Shown: positions 34,775 to 44,353 of the stretch, in pieces
Layout of the letters: every line of letters starts with the position of its first letter
How positions within the stretch are numbered: position 1 is the stretch's first letter
Source: an uncultured Lachnospiraceae bacterium
Lineage (GTDB): Bacteria > Bacillota > Clostridia > Lachnospirales > Lachnospiraceae
Length of the DNA: 64,000 nucleotides
NCBI GenBank assembly: GCA_910579275.1
Contig: CAJTTO010000018.1
Span: forward strand, 9,901-73,900
Reading direction: 5' to 3'
Notes under the pieces: generated by a model
The model's database searches: none
Seen by the model: the letters and a program-made list of their open reading frames with translations, nothing else
What the model was told of the DNA's origin: nothing
Translations under genes and position numbers: made by a program

Positions 34775-35548
34775 TTATTTTTCTCCCTCAAAAGTAATGC
34801 TTTTTCGGTCAGAAGTGTAGTTCTGCAAATCAAGTGTTCCCCTCCTGCCCTCGAGGGACGGCAGAATCTGTGGCAGCTGCATCAGTTTCTCGTCGAGATT
34901 TTCCAGTGCACCTATGTTGACTTTGACGCCTTCATACCCCAATGTGACATTAAAGTTGCTGTCAAACTGCATTTTGTCACAAAGAACATTATATTTGTTT
35001 AGAAGTTTTGTGATTGTCAGGATATTCTGAAATATCACATTGTTCTCAACCGGAAGCTTTTCATGAAGCACTACATGGTCTATATCAAGTCCCACAACCT
35101 GCGGAATTCCTTTCGTCGCAACCTTCGATGCCTCAACCACGACGCCCTCATTATCAAAGTACATATATCTTCCAAGGTACTGCACATATCCTGCGAGCGC
35201 TTTTTCATACACATTGATCCTGATGGTATCATTGGACTGGACTACCACGTCCATCGTCTCCACAAAAGGAATTCCCTCTATATCTTTGTTTTTGTACTTC
35301 ATGGACAGATAGAGGGAATTGTCTCCAAAATACCCTGTCATTATCATGGACTTTATCTCCTCGGCAGAGTAATGTTTGTTGCCGTCCACCTGAACATTCT
35401 TGACAGCATAGTGCGTCAGCACAAAATACGAGGCCGCAAGTAATATATTTATAATCCCCAACGCTATGATAATGCGTATTTTTACTCTTGTATCTGGCAT
35501 ATCCGCGATAATGCTGTCCTTTTTTATCATCTTTCTATCTGTCCACAT
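34775..35548 (-). CDS. ftsQ: Cell division protein FtsQ/DivIB
   Basis: Bitopic divisome protein of 257 residues. A short cytoplasmic N-terminus is followed by one membrane helix (IIIALGIINILLAASYFVLT), then an extracellular POTRA domain starting VKNVQVDGNKHYSAEEIKSMIMTG and a beta domain. The sequence is divergent, as usual for this family, so identification rests on architecture and on the place between murA and ftsZ. GGAGAAAGTCATT precedes the ATG. Confidence 0.88.
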   Translation of the reverse strand: MWTDRKMIKKDSIIADMPDTRVKIRIIIALGIINILLAASYFVLTHYAVKNVQVDGNKHYSAEEIKSMIMTGYFGDNSLYLSMKYKNKDIEGIPFVETMDVVVQSNDTIRINVYEKALAGYVQYLGRYMYFDNEGVVVEASKVATKGIPQVVGLDIDHVVLHEKLPVENNVIFQNILTITKLLNKYNVLCDKMQFDSNFNVTLGYEGVKVNIGALENLDEKLMQLPQILPSLEGRRGTLDLQNYTSDRKSITFEGEK

Positions 35549-35581
35549 AATGACTTTCTCCGTATCTGCAATTCGTCAGCT

Positions 35582-36904
35582 TCACGGCGAATTCATATAG
35601 CGAATCCGCGCGCCAAGACCCGTAAAGTCTCCCACAATATCCTGATAACCCCGTCTGATATACCCCGAATCCGCCACTGTTGTAATGCCCGATGCACATA
35701 ATCCGGCTATCACCAGGGCTGCTCCTCCCCGCAGTTCCCTTGCTATGACATTTCTGCCCTCCAGCTCCTCTCCGCCAGTCACAACAGCCGTGTCGCCGTC
35801 CACATCAATCCGGGCTCCCATCCGCTGCAGCTCCTCCACGATCCGGAACCTACTTGAAAATATTTTTTCCTTTACTTTCAATGTACCGTTTGCCATGCAG
35901 GCCGCGACCAGCAGCGGTGACTGCAAATCTGTCGGAAACGCCGGGTAAATGTCGGTCTCTATGTATGGAATGTTCACGATTCGTTCCCTGTCAGCTGCAG
36001 CGACCGTAATTTCGTTCTTATCTGTGTCCGTCGTAATCCCTGCACCCATCTTTGTTATTATATCACAGACACTCCCAAGTTGTCTGATGGGAACATTTTC
36101 CAGCGTCACCGTCCCTCCGGCCGCAAGTGCCCCAAACATATATGTTCCTGCAACAATCCGGTCAGATATAATAGAATATTCGACTCCGTGCAGTCTCGAA
36201 AGCTCTACACCATGTATCACAATTTTTCCGTCAGGCATAAAGACCTTCGAAAAATCAATATCTGCCCCTGCCCGATTCAGGAAGATGCAAAGTTCGGTAA
36301 CTTCCGGCTCCGCCGCGGCATTTTTAATCACCGTTGTTCCCCGTGCCGTCACTGCCGCAAGTATGACATTCTGTGTAGCCCCGACACTGGAAAACGGAAA
36401 ATCAATCACAGCGCCTTTGAGCTCGTCGGCATATGCGCGGATATGATTTCCCTCCGTCCATATTTGTGCCCCGAGTTTTTCCAGACCAAACAGATGCAGG
36501 TTAATCGGTCTTTCTCCAATCACACATCCTCCCGGATAATTGACATGTACCTCCCCAAGCCTACCAAGCATAGCACCCATCATGACGACTGACGAGCGCA
36601 TGGCTGACACATATTTTTCCGGCAGTCTGTATTCCCTTACATGCCTGGTATCTACTTCCAGCTGCATTTCTGTCTTTGTGTCGGAAATACTTACCTCTGC
36701 CCCCGCGCTTTTCAGAAGGCTGCACATATATCCTATATCCGTTATATCCGGGCAGCCCTTCAGCGTACACTTTCCGGGTATCAGCATACATGCCGCCAAT
36801 ATAGGAAGTGCTGCATTTTTTGACCCCTGTATCTTTATCCTGCCGTTAAGCGCTCTTTTTCCCTCCATCTGTATGGACTCATTATTTCTGCCAAAATGGG
36901 TCAT
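35582..36904 (-). CDS. murA: UDP-GlcNAc 1-carboxyvinyltransferase
   Basis: First committed step of peptidoglycan synthesis: enolpyruvyl transfer from PEP to UDP-GlcNAc. The 440-residue protein has the substrate-binding GSKNAALPILAA, the loop GGCVIGERPINLH with the Cys that reacts with PEP and fosfomycin, and IVAGTYMFGALAAGG. I start at the ATG at 36904; a GTG four codons up is possible and the binding site is weak for both. murA between ftsW and ftsQ is unusual: that slot commonly holds murG, sometimes with murA after it. Confidence 0.96.
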   Translation of the reverse strand: MTHFGRNNESIQMEGKRALNGRIKIQGSKNAALPILAACMLIPGKCTLKGCPDITDIGYMCSLLKSAGAEVSISDTKTEMQLEVDTRHVREYRLPEKYVSAMRSSVVMMGAMLGRLGEVHVNYPGGCVIGERPINLHLFGLEKLGAQIWTEGNHIRAYADELKGAVIDFPFSSVGATQNVILAAVTARGTTVIKNAAAEPEVTELCIFLNRAGADIDFSKVFMPDGKIVIHGVELSRLHGVEYSIISDRIVAGTYMFGALAAGGTVTLENVPIRQLGSVCDIITKMGAGITTDTDKNEITVAAADRERIVNIPYIETDIYPAFPTDLQSPLLVAACMANGTLKVKEKIFSSRFRIVEELQRMGARIDVDGDTAVVTGGEELEGRNVIARELRGGAALVIAGLCASGITTVADSGYIRRGYQDIVGDFTGLGARIRYMNSP

Positions 36905-36968
36905 AGGCTTCACCACGTAATAAATTGAATTATCATATTATATGCAAAAGCCAAATTAAAATTACCTA

Positions 36969-38120
36969 TTAACGGCAGTGTTTACTGACATTCAGTACAA
37001 TTCCTATCTCCATCAGAAGAAACAGGGAGGATGTACCACCGTAGCTTATAAACGGTAATGTGATACCTGTATTCGGAATGGTATTTGTCACAACGGCAAT
37101 ATTAAGTATCACCTGTATGGCATAATGCGCCATAACTCCTACTACAAGAAGCGCGCCAAATCTGTCCATTGTCTTGTTGGCGATTACCATGCAGCTCCAT
37201 ATCAGTACGATAAAAAGCAGTATGATTGTAAATGCGCCAAACAGTCCAAGTTCCTCACATAAAATAGAAAAAATCATGTCATTCTGCGCCTCTGGCAGGA
37301 AGTTTCTCTTCTGCATGCTCTGGCCAAGCCCTTTTCCCCATATACCTCCCGAGCCGATTGCATATAGTGCCTGAAGCGTCTGAAATGCCTTATCGGTGCT
37401 GAATGACTCCGGATCCAGCCATGCCTTCACACGCGCCAGACGGAATGTCGCGCTGGACGTATCGGCGCCGGACACATACAGAACGAGCGCAGTCACCGCA
37501 GCCGCCCCCGACGCCCCGATAATGACAAACCACTTGTAATCCGGCACTGCGACAAACAACATTGCCACAGCAATACCCATTACGATAACCGCCGAGCTCA
37601 GATTATTTGTCAGCCCATATATCAGCCCCGCTATAACCGTAGGCGGCGCCAGCACAATCGCAAGCCCTTTTGGTGTCCTGATAATATTCTTCCCAAGACT
37701 TTCCAGTCTCTGGATAATACTCGCCAGATAGACAATCACACCTATTTTGGCAACCTCCGCAGGCTGTAGTGTCGTGAATCCCAGATTAATCCATCGGCTG
37801 GCGCCGTTTCTGGTGATGCCAATCGGTGTCTTAACCAGCATAATCAGAACCGCAGATACCACAATCGCAATCACATCAAATCTCTGTAATTCCTTATACG
37901 GGAACTTAATCATCACAAAGAGCCCGACAAAACCGATCATCGTGGACTGTGCCTGCTTTTTTAGGTAGAATCCTGAATCATTATACTCAATTCCGGCTTC
38001 GTATGAACTGGCAGAATAAATCATCAAAAGCCCGAATCCAACCAAAAACAGCACAACAGTCAATAGAATATAGTCCATATTATGCTTGCTGCTCCGGAAT
38101 TTAACCAGCTGTCTAGCCAC
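36969..38120 (-). CDS. ftsW: FtsW/RodA-family peptidoglycan polymerase
   Basis: SEDS glycosyltransferase that polymerises lipid II at the septum. The 383-residue protein has about ten membrane helices; family features include LMIYSASSYEA, RWINLGFTTLQPAEVAKIG with the Arg-Trp-Ile motif, the long extracellular loop with RVKAWLDPES and GSGGIWGKGLGQSMQKRNFLPEAQNDMIFSI, and TGITLPFISYGGTSSLFLL. It starts at GTG after AGAGGGGTGATATC. It follows murD at 4 bp and is downstream of two class B PBPs, its likely transpeptidase partners. Confidence 0.95.
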   Translation of the reverse strand: MARQLVKFRSSKHNMDYILLTVVLFLVGFGLLMIYSASSYEAGIEYNDSGFYLKKQAQSTMIGFVGLFVMIKFPYKELQRFDVIAIVVSAVLIMLVKTPIGITRNGASRWINLGFTTLQPAEVAKIGVIVYLASIIQRLESLGKNIIRTPKGLAIVLAPPTVIAGLIYGLTNNLSSAVIVMGIAVAMLFVAVPDYKWFVIIGASGAAAVTALVLYVSGADTSSATFRLARVKAWLDPESFSTDKAFQTLQALYAIGSGGIWGKGLGQSMQKRNFLPEAQNDMIFSILCEELGLFGAFTIILLFIVLIWSCMVIANKTMDRFGALLVVGVMAHYAIQVILNIAVVTNTIPNTGITLPFISYGGTSSLFLLMEIGIVLNVSKHCR

Positions 38121-38124
38121 GATA

Positions 38125-39522
38125 TCACCCCTCTATACGATTTACATATTCTTTAAACTGATTGCCCCGCACTTCATAGTTCGGAAACATTCCCCAGCTT
38201 GCACATGCGGGAGACAGCAGTACCGCATCCCCGGATGACGCTTCATGCACGCACGCATCCAGTGCCTCCTCAAAAGAATCCTTGTAGATAATATCCCCTT
38301 TGGGAAAACCGCATTTCACGGCACAGTCTGCTATCTTTTCCCTTGTCTGCCCAATGAGTACCAGTTTTTTGACCTTTCCGTCAAAACAGCGAATCCAGTC
38401 CTCATATTCACTGCCTTTGTCGTAACCGCCTCCTATCAATATCGTCGGGCGGTCCATCGCCTTAATCCCCTGTATGGCAGCATCCGTATTCGTCGCCTTA
38501 GAGTCATTGTAGTACACAACACCCTTTTTCGTCGCGACATATTCAATTCTGTGCTCCACCGCGACAAAGCGCTTGACTGTCGCAAGAATATTTTCCATTG
38601 GCACGCCGGCACTCATGCTGATTCCTATTGCTGCCATCACGTTCTCAATATTGCAGATGCCTACCAGGTTCATATCCGTCTTTACATTCATAAGCCTGCG
38701 CGGCACACCGTGCTCCGCCAGATAAATCTCGTCGTTCTCAAAATACAGTCCGTCTTCAAGCTTTCTTGCCGATGAGAAATAAACAACCGCAGCCGGACAT
38801 CTGCTGCCAAAATCCCTTGTATATGCATTTTCATAGTTTAATATACAGAAGTCATCTTTTGTCTGGTTCCGCGTCACGGCTTCCTTCGCCGCCGCATAAT
38901 TCTCCATCGTGTGATGACGGTTCAGGTGATCCGGCGTAATGTTTAATATCGCCGATACCTGCGGATGAAAGGCTTCAATGGTCTCAAGCTGGAAACTTGA
39001 TATCTCCGCGACAGACACTGTATCCTCCGTCATATCAGGTGCAGCGTCCGTATATGGGTTACCAATGTTCCCGACAATATATACACTCGAATAATACTCC
39101 TGCATTATCTGTCCTACAAGTGATGTTGTCGTCGTCTTCCCGTTTGTCCCCGTAATCGCGATGACCCTGCCCTTGGCAAAGCGATATGCAAGCTCTACTT
39201 CGCCCCATATCGGAATGCCCTGCTCTTTCATGTACACCACAAAATCCGCATCTGCCGGTATTCCGGGGCTTAACACTGCAAGCTGTGCATCGCTCACGAT
39301 TTCCTTGGGAAACGCGCCAAGATACAGCTGTGCTTTGCTGTCATACCCAAGCTTTTCCCCGATAAGTTTTTTTACTGCCTCTTTGTCCGTCTGTTCGTTT
39401 CCGTCATATATGACCGGCAAGGCGCCATTTTTTTCAAGCAATGCAGCCGACCCGATTCCGCTTTTCCCCGTTCCGGCCACAATCACTTTCTTGTCTTTCA
39501 AACGCATCATTTTTATTGCCAT
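38125..39522 (-). CDS. murD: UDP-MurNAc-L-alanine:D-glutamate ligase
   Basis: ATP-dependent ligase that adds D-Glu to UDP-MurNAc-L-Ala. The 465-residue protein has the N-terminal Rossmann part KKVIVAGTGKSGIGSA, the ATP loop GTNGKTTTTSLVG, AEISSFQLET, NITPDHLNRHHTM, and the C-terminal YNDSKATNTDAA and VLLSPACASWGMF. AGAAAGGGT precedes the ATG. In most dcw clusters mraY stands directly upstream of murD; here only 39 bp separate murD from a PBP gene, so mraY must be elsewhere. Confidence 0.97.
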   Translation of the reverse strand: MAIKMMRLKDKKVIVAGTGKSGIGSAALLEKNGALPVIYDGNEQTDKEAVKKLIGEKLGYDSKAQLYLGAFPKEIVSDAQLAVLSPGIPADADFVVYMKEQGIPIWGEVELAYRFAKGRVIAITGTNGKTTTTSLVGQIMQEYYSSVYIVGNIGNPYTDAAPDMTEDTVSVAEISSFQLETIEAFHPQVSAILNITPDHLNRHHTMENYAAAKEAVTRNQTKDDFCILNYENAYTRDFGSRCPAAVVYFSSARKLEDGLYFENDEIYLAEHGVPRRLMNVKTDMNLVGICNIENVMAAIGISMSAGVPMENILATVKRFVAVEHRIEYVATKKGVVYYNDSKATNTDAAIQGIKAMDRPTILIGGGYDKGSEYEDWIRCFDGKVKKLVLIGQTREKIADCAVKCGFPKGDIIYKDSFEEALDACVHEASSGDAVLLSPACASWGMFPNYEVRGNQFKEYVNRIEG

Positions 39523-39561
39523 ACCCTTTCTATATTAAGTACATGTTGATACATCAAATGT

Positions 39562-41352
39562 TTAATCATACCCTATTTCCTCCAGATACGGAAGAATATT
39601 TTCAAACAACTGCCTGACAACAGGTGCCGCAATCTGGCCTCCATAATAGGTTCCCTGTGGCGTGTCAATAATTGCCAGCGCCATAATCTGCGGGTTGTCG
39701 GCAGGCGCAAATCCCAGAAATGAAGCAATGTACCTTCCACTTCCTCTTGGAAGCGTCTGACTTGTCGCTGTTTTGCCGCCTATTCGAAATCCCTCCACGT
39801 AACCGTTCTTTCCGCCTCCATTCTCCACGACCTGTTCCAGTGCATACTTCAATTTCTCCGTCGTATCCTCCGAGACAATCTCCTCCGACACAGGATATAC
39901 AAACTCATCTACCACGGTTCCGTCCTCGCTCATTGCCTTTACGCCAAAGTGCGGCGTCACTAATTTCCCTCCGTTGATAAGCCCCGCCACAGTTGTCATC
40001 AACCGAATCGGCGTTATCTGAAAAGACTGTCCGAAGGATATCGTCGCCAGTTCCACCTCGCCTATTTTGTCAGGCTGGTGCATAATGGTTCCCGCTTCAC
40101 CCGGAAGGTCAATTCCGGTTTTCTGCTTTAATCCAAACTGCGTAAAATAATTGTAATAGCGCTCCGCCCCAAGCCGAAGCCCCACCGTGATAAATACCGG
40201 ATTGCAGGAGTTCATGACTGCATGTGTAAAATCTTCCGCGCCATGTCCTGCTATTTTATGGCATCGTATTTTTCTGTCATCCACAATGATAAACCCCGGA
40301 CAGGAAAAGTTATCCTCCAAACGCACTGCCCCGCTCTCAAGACCAGCGGCAGCCGTTATGATTTTAAAGGTCGATCCCGGCTCGTATGTATCATTAATGC
40401 AGCCATTTCTCCACATCATATTCAGCAAATCCTGTTCGCTTACCTTCTTTGTCTCTGTCTGTCCCTCCTGCGTCGTATCATCCTGTTGTGTTTTCTGTAC
40501 CTGAAATTCCTCAATCAGCGTAAATGGTTCATTCAGATTAAATTCCGGAATGTCTGTCATTGCAAGGATTTCTCCATTATTGACATTCATGACAATGATG
40601 GACACCCCCGCTGCCTGCTTTGTCTCATATGCCTGCTTTGCAAGCTGAGTCGCATACTTCTGGATATTGACATCAAGACTGATGTGCAAATCTTTTCCTG
40701 CCACAGGCTCTTTTCTGCGCTCTCCCATGCCGTCAAGCTCTATCCCCTTGGCATCTGTCAGTGTCAAAATCTGTCCTTTCTTGCCAGTCAGATATTTCTC
40801 ATACGCCACTTCCAGCCCGATAATACCCTGATTGTCCCCTCCGGTGAACCCTAACACCTTAGATGCAAGATCCCCATACGGATAATAACGCTTATAATCT
40901 TCATCTACCTTTACCCCTGCCAAGTCATAATTGCGTATCCGGTCTCCAATCGTCTTGTCAACATTGCTCTTAATGCGTTCCCTAGAGCTGTACTTTTCCA
41001 CGCGCTTGCGCACATATTCCTCCGAAAGGTTCAGTTCCTCGCTCAGTATTTCAATAACCTTTTCCGGTTCCTTCACCTGACTGTGTATCACTGAAATGGT
41101 ACACACTGTCTTGTTATCCGCCAGAACCGTTCCCGTGGAATCAATGATTCTGCCTCTTGCTGCCTTGATGTCCCGCTCCCGCTCATGCAGTTCGGTTGCA
41201 CGCTCTGTATAATATTCAGAGCACATTATCATCAAATACCCCACGCGCACTCCCAGCAGCAAAAGCGCGATAACGGACATCACACACAGCACAAAAGTTT
41301 TCCTTTTCTGCACAGTCATGTTTCGTCTGCCTGTGCTGTTTTTTACCATCAT
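39562..41352 (-). CDS. Class B penicillin-binding protein (FtsI/SpoVD-like), second copy
   Basis: D,D-transpeptidase that crosslinks glycan strands. The 596-residue protein has one membrane anchor (FVLCVMSVIALLLLGVRVGYLMI), a PBP dimerisation domain (RGRIIDSTGTVLAD), and the transpeptidase domain with SxxK in EPGSTFKI, the SxN motif in MNSCNPVF and KT(G/A) as GGKTATSQ, where Gly is replaced by Ala. It ends without PASTA repeats. Being the second of two PBPs after ftsL it stands in the slot of spoVD, the spore-cortex PBP, but role assignment from order alone is uncertain. Confidence 0.92.
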   Translation of the reverse strand: MMVKNSTGRRNMTVQKRKTFVLCVMSVIALLLLGVRVGYLMIMCSEYYTERATELHERERDIKAARGRIIDSTGTVLADNKTVCTISVIHSQVKEPEKVIEILSEELNLSEEYVRKRVEKYSSRERIKSNVDKTIGDRIRNYDLAGVKVDEDYKRYYPYGDLASKVLGFTGGDNQGIIGLEVAYEKYLTGKKGQILTLTDAKGIELDGMGERRKEPVAGKDLHISLDVNIQKYATQLAKQAYETKQAAGVSIIVMNVNNGEILAMTDIPEFNLNEPFTLIEEFQVQKTQQDDTTQEGQTETKKVSEQDLLNMMWRNGCINDTYEPGSTFKIITAAAGLESGAVRLEDNFSCPGFIIVDDRKIRCHKIAGHGAEDFTHAVMNSCNPVFITVGLRLGAERYYNYFTQFGLKQKTGIDLPGEAGTIMHQPDKIGEVELATISFGQSFQITPIRLMTTVAGLINGGKLVTPHFGVKAMSEDGTVVDEFVYPVSEEIVSEDTTEKLKYALEQVVENGGGKNGYVEGFRIGGKTATSQTLPRGSGRYIASFLGFAPADNPQIMALAIIDTPQGTYYGGQIAAPVVRQLFENILPYLEEIGYD

Positions 41353-41423
41353 TCCTGCCCTCTGTCAATTATTTTATTATTACCATCTTATTATGACAAA
41401 GAACGAGATATGTTTCAATTCTG

Positions 41424-43700
41424 TCAAGTGCTGCCCTTATCCTCCGCATCCCCTTCTGTTTCTGTACCCTCCGTGCTGGGAACCGTACTTTCACCATCCA
41501 TATTATAGTCCATCTCTGCCTTCTCCCCTGTGACTGCGTCGACTAATTCTCCTGTGTCAGGATCGACTATATAGGCCGGCTTGCCACTGTCCTGCGCATC
41601 GTCGTTGCCATCGCCTGTTCCGGCTGCCGTATCGTTGTCCCCTGTCGTTTCACCGGCAGTCCCGTCATCTTGTCCGCCGCCTTCTCCATCAGGTGTATCC
41701 TCTCCACTTTCTGGATTGTCCTTTTGTACCGTATTCCCAAGCACCCGGTCAACCTCTTCCTGCTCTGCGATTGTCATTTCCTCTGTCCTTCCGATGTGCA
41801 GATAAGGAAGCACCTCTGTGAGAATATTTTTGACAATTCCTGTTGCATACGTCGCATGTGGCTGATCTGCAACATTCGGTCTGTCCACCACACAGTAAAT
41901 CGCAATCTGCGGGTTGTCGACCGGCGCAAAGCCGATAAAGGATACAACGTAATTTGTATGGTCTCGCGGTACCATCTCCGCGGTACCTGTCTTTCCGCCA
42001 ATCGCATATCCGGCAGGACGTGCTGACTTGCCTGTTCCTTCCGCAACGGACGCGTATAAATACTGCCGCATCTGTTCCGAAGTTGTTGATGAGATTGTCT
42101 GTTTTAAAACCCTTGGCTCTATATTCTTGACCGTATCACCGTTTGCGTTTGTTATCTTGCTGACCATGTGCGGCTCATAATAGTATCCGCCATTTATAAT
42201 AGAAGAAAAGGCTGTCACCATCTCTATCATCGTGACATTGTAGCCTTGTCCAAAGGATGCCGTCGCAAGCTCTGACGGTCCCATCGACTTTTCATCAAAA
42301 ACCAAGGAAGCCGTCCTTGCCTCACCCGCAAGGTCTATGTTTGTTTTTAGCCCGATGTTAAAAATCTGCTCAAATTTAATCGTGTTTTTGACGCCAAGTG
42401 CCTCACCCATTATCATAAATGCCACATTGCACGACTGTTCCAGCGCTCCACTCACATCCAAAGTGTTATGCCCCGTCCTGACATTACACCGGATATGATG
42501 ATCCGCCACATCCAGCGCTCCGCTGCACTCATAGGTCTCATTCCCGACAATCCTTCCCGTCTCTAGTCCGGCGGCCAGCGTCAGTGCCTTTGCTGTGGAG
42601 CCCGGCTCATACGAATCTGATATACAGAAATTTCTCCATAAATTGTTCAACGTCTCATAATAGGTCTCATCCGACTCCATCTGGGCAATCTCTTCTTCGG
42701 TGTAATATGCCGACAAATCCTTCGGATTATTGAGATCAAAATTGGGATAACTTGCCATTGACATAATTTCACCGGTATTACAATTCTGAATAATAACTGC
42801 ACTGTTAAACGCGCCAAGTCCCTCACGCGCCTCATCCATGTGTTCATCATTGAACTGCTTCAAATACTTTTCACAGATTGCCTGAATATTAGCGTCAATC
42901 GTACTCACAAGCGTATTTCCGTCCACTGCTGCAACCGTGTTGCGCTCCAGTGTCGCATCATCATTGAGATATCCGTACTCTCTGCCATTTGTGCCATTGA
43001 GGACGCTATTATAATATTCTTCTAACCCGCCTGTACCATTATTGTCCGTGCCCGTAAAACCGATTACATCACACGCAAGTGTATTATTCGGGTACCGTCT
43101 GATGTACTCCTCCTCAAACCACACTCCGGCAATACTGCCCATTTTCTCATTTCCCTTTTTGGACGCCTGTTTATTATGTTCGTTTTTCCGGTCTAAAAAG
43201 GGACTCATTTCTTCATATGTGATTCTTTTTTTCAGCACATAATACTGCGAGTTGGGATTATCTTTCACATATTTTTTCAAATCAGACAGATTCAGGCCAA
43301 AGCACTCTGACAGCGCCGTGAGCGTCGGCTCCTCATTAATCTCCTTGTCAAGCATGACCTTACAGTCAAGGACAACGTTGTAAACCTTCTCGCTCGCCGC
43401 AAGGATCGTCCCATTCGCATCCAGAATACTCCCTCGTTTAAACGGAAGCGTCTTGGAATCATACTTCTGCTGCGACAGTATTTTTTTCTGGTAGTCATTC
43501 TGGTTATCACGCGCGATACAGTAAAGCCTTCCCCCCAACCCCGTAAAAGCCAGCAGAATGACAATCATCATCACAGCCAGCTTCATGGATTTTATCTTAT
43601 TGAGATTTATGTTTTCCCGCCGTTTCTTTTTTCTGACTGCCCTCTTACTGTTATTTCTACCGCGGTTATTTTTATTACTGCTTTTATATCTGTCTGCCAT
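41424..43700 (-). CDS. ftsI: Class B penicillin-binding protein (FtsI/PBP2B-like) with acidic tail
   Basis: Septal D,D-transpeptidase. The 758-residue protein has a very basic N-terminus (RAVRKKKRRE), one membrane helix (LAVMMIVILLAFTGLGGRLY), a dimerisation domain (KRGSILDANGTILAAS), and the transpeptidase domain with SxxK in EPGSTAKAL, the SxN motif in EQSCNVAF and GGKTGTAEM. Beyond about residue 630 is an unusual low-complexity tail of some 110 residues rich in Asp, Gly, Glu and Thr, containing DPDTGELVDAVTGE. AAGGTGATACG precedes the ATG. Place right after ftsL favours the PBP2B division role. Confidence 0.93.
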   Translation of the reverse strand: MADRYKSSNKNNRGRNNSKRAVRKKKRRENINLNKIKSMKLAVMMIVILLAFTGLGGRLYCIARDNQNDYQKKILSQQKYDSKTLPFKRGSILDANGTILAASEKVYNVVLDCKVMLDKEINEEPTLTALSECFGLNLSDLKKYVKDNPNSQYYVLKKRITYEEMSPFLDRKNEHNKQASKKGNEKMGSIAGVWFEEEYIRRYPNNTLACDVIGFTGTDNNGTGGLEEYYNSVLNGTNGREYGYLNDDATLERNTVAAVDGNTLVSTIDANIQAICEKYLKQFNDEHMDEAREGLGAFNSAVIIQNCNTGEIMSMASYPNFDLNNPKDLSAYYTEEEIAQMESDETYYETLNNLWRNFCISDSYEPGSTAKALTLAAGLETGRIVGNETYECSGALDVADHHIRCNVRTGHNTLDVSGALEQSCNVAFMIMGEALGVKNTIKFEQIFNIGLKTNIDLAGEARTASLVFDEKSMGPSELATASFGQGYNVTMIEMVTAFSSIINGGYYYEPHMVSKITNANGDTVKNIEPRVLKQTISSTTSEQMRQYLYASVAEGTGKSARPAGYAIGGKTGTAEMVPRDHTNYVVSFIGFAPVDNPQIAIYCVVDRPNVADQPHATYATGIVKNILTEVLPYLHIGRTEEMTIAEQEEVDRVLGNTVQKDNPESGEDTPDGEGGGQDDGTAGETTGDNDTAAGTGDGNDDAQDSGKPAYIVDPDTGELVDAVTGEKAEMDYNMDGESTVPSTEGTETEGDAEDKGST

Positions 43701-43739
43701 CGTATCACCTTATACTCTTTTGATAAACCTTTCATAATG

Positions 43740-43775
43740 GTTCAGAGACAGCTTTGTAACTGCCTGTCCCTGAAC
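43740..43775 (-). repeat. GTTCAG-type intergenic hairpin, copy 1
   Basis: Minus-strand arms GTTCAGGGACAG and CTGTCTCTGAAC pair fully when G-U is allowed, in the gap between ftsL and the first PBP gene. The same closing stem GTTCAGG/TCTGAAC or TTCTGAAC occurs at 51733-51780. Confidence 0.6.
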
Positions 43776-43784
43776 GTTTCTTCA

Positions 43785-44321
43785 TTATTTCGGTATTTCA
43801 CTGTACTGGCGCACATAATCATTTCCCTCGCCAGTATACTGTACTACCTGTCCCTCCTTCGCATATTTCATCCCGAGTTCGTTTACAGCGATTCGCTTTA
43901 TCTCCTCCAAGTCAATGCTGCTCATGATTTTTGTGTATGTCTCATCATTTGCAAGTTTCATTTCATTGAGCTGGCTTTCCAGACTTGAAATATTCTCGAT
44001 GTGGTTCGTGATATCCGATTGCAGTTTAATATAACTCATAAGCACACAGCAGACAATAACAAAGGCTGTAGCCGCAACGGCTATATATCCCATGTTCATC
44101 GGAGCTGCCTTCACAACATTTCTGCGTGCGGAACGTGTCTGGACTGCCGGTCTTGCATGCTGCCGTTTTGCAGACGCAGGCTGCAGCTTTCTGACCGCGC
44201 TCCCATCTACATAACTATCATACATCCTTCTGGTACTGTTTGCAGACTTTCCGTTTCTGCCATGACTGCCCCTGTTTTGTCCGCTCATGCCTGTCCTCGT
44301 AGGCAAACTGTCATGTCTCAT
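43785..44321 (-). CDS. ftsL: FtsL-like cell division protein
   Basis: Small bitopic divisome protein of 178 residues. A long basic cytoplasmic part (about 1-85, rich in Arg, Lys, Ser, Asn) precedes one membrane helix (MGYIAVAATAFVIVCCVLMSYI) and an extracellular coiled coil (ITNHIENISSLESQLNEMKLANDETYTKI) ending in LGMKYAKEGQVVQYTGEG. FtsL proteins share little sequence; the identification is by architecture and the position between rsmH and the PBP genes. AAGGAAGGGT precedes the ATG. Confidence 0.85.
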   Translation of the reverse strand: MRHDSLPTRTGMSGQNRGSHGRNGKSANSTRRMYDSYVDGSAVRKLQPASAKRQHARPAVQTRSARRNVVKAAPMNMGYIAVAATAFVIVCCVLMSYIKLQSDITNHIENISSLESQLNEMKLANDETYTKIMSSIDLEEIKRIAVNELGMKYAKEGQVVQYTGEGNDYVRQYSEIPK

Positions 44322-44353
44322 TTTTCATACCCTTCCTTTTTCATAATATACCT

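Noticed and set aside
39562..43700. The two adjacent PBP genes as a recent tandem duplication
   Set aside because: They differ in length, motif residues (KTA versus KTG) and tail; this is the usual two-PBP order of dcw clusters in sporeformers.
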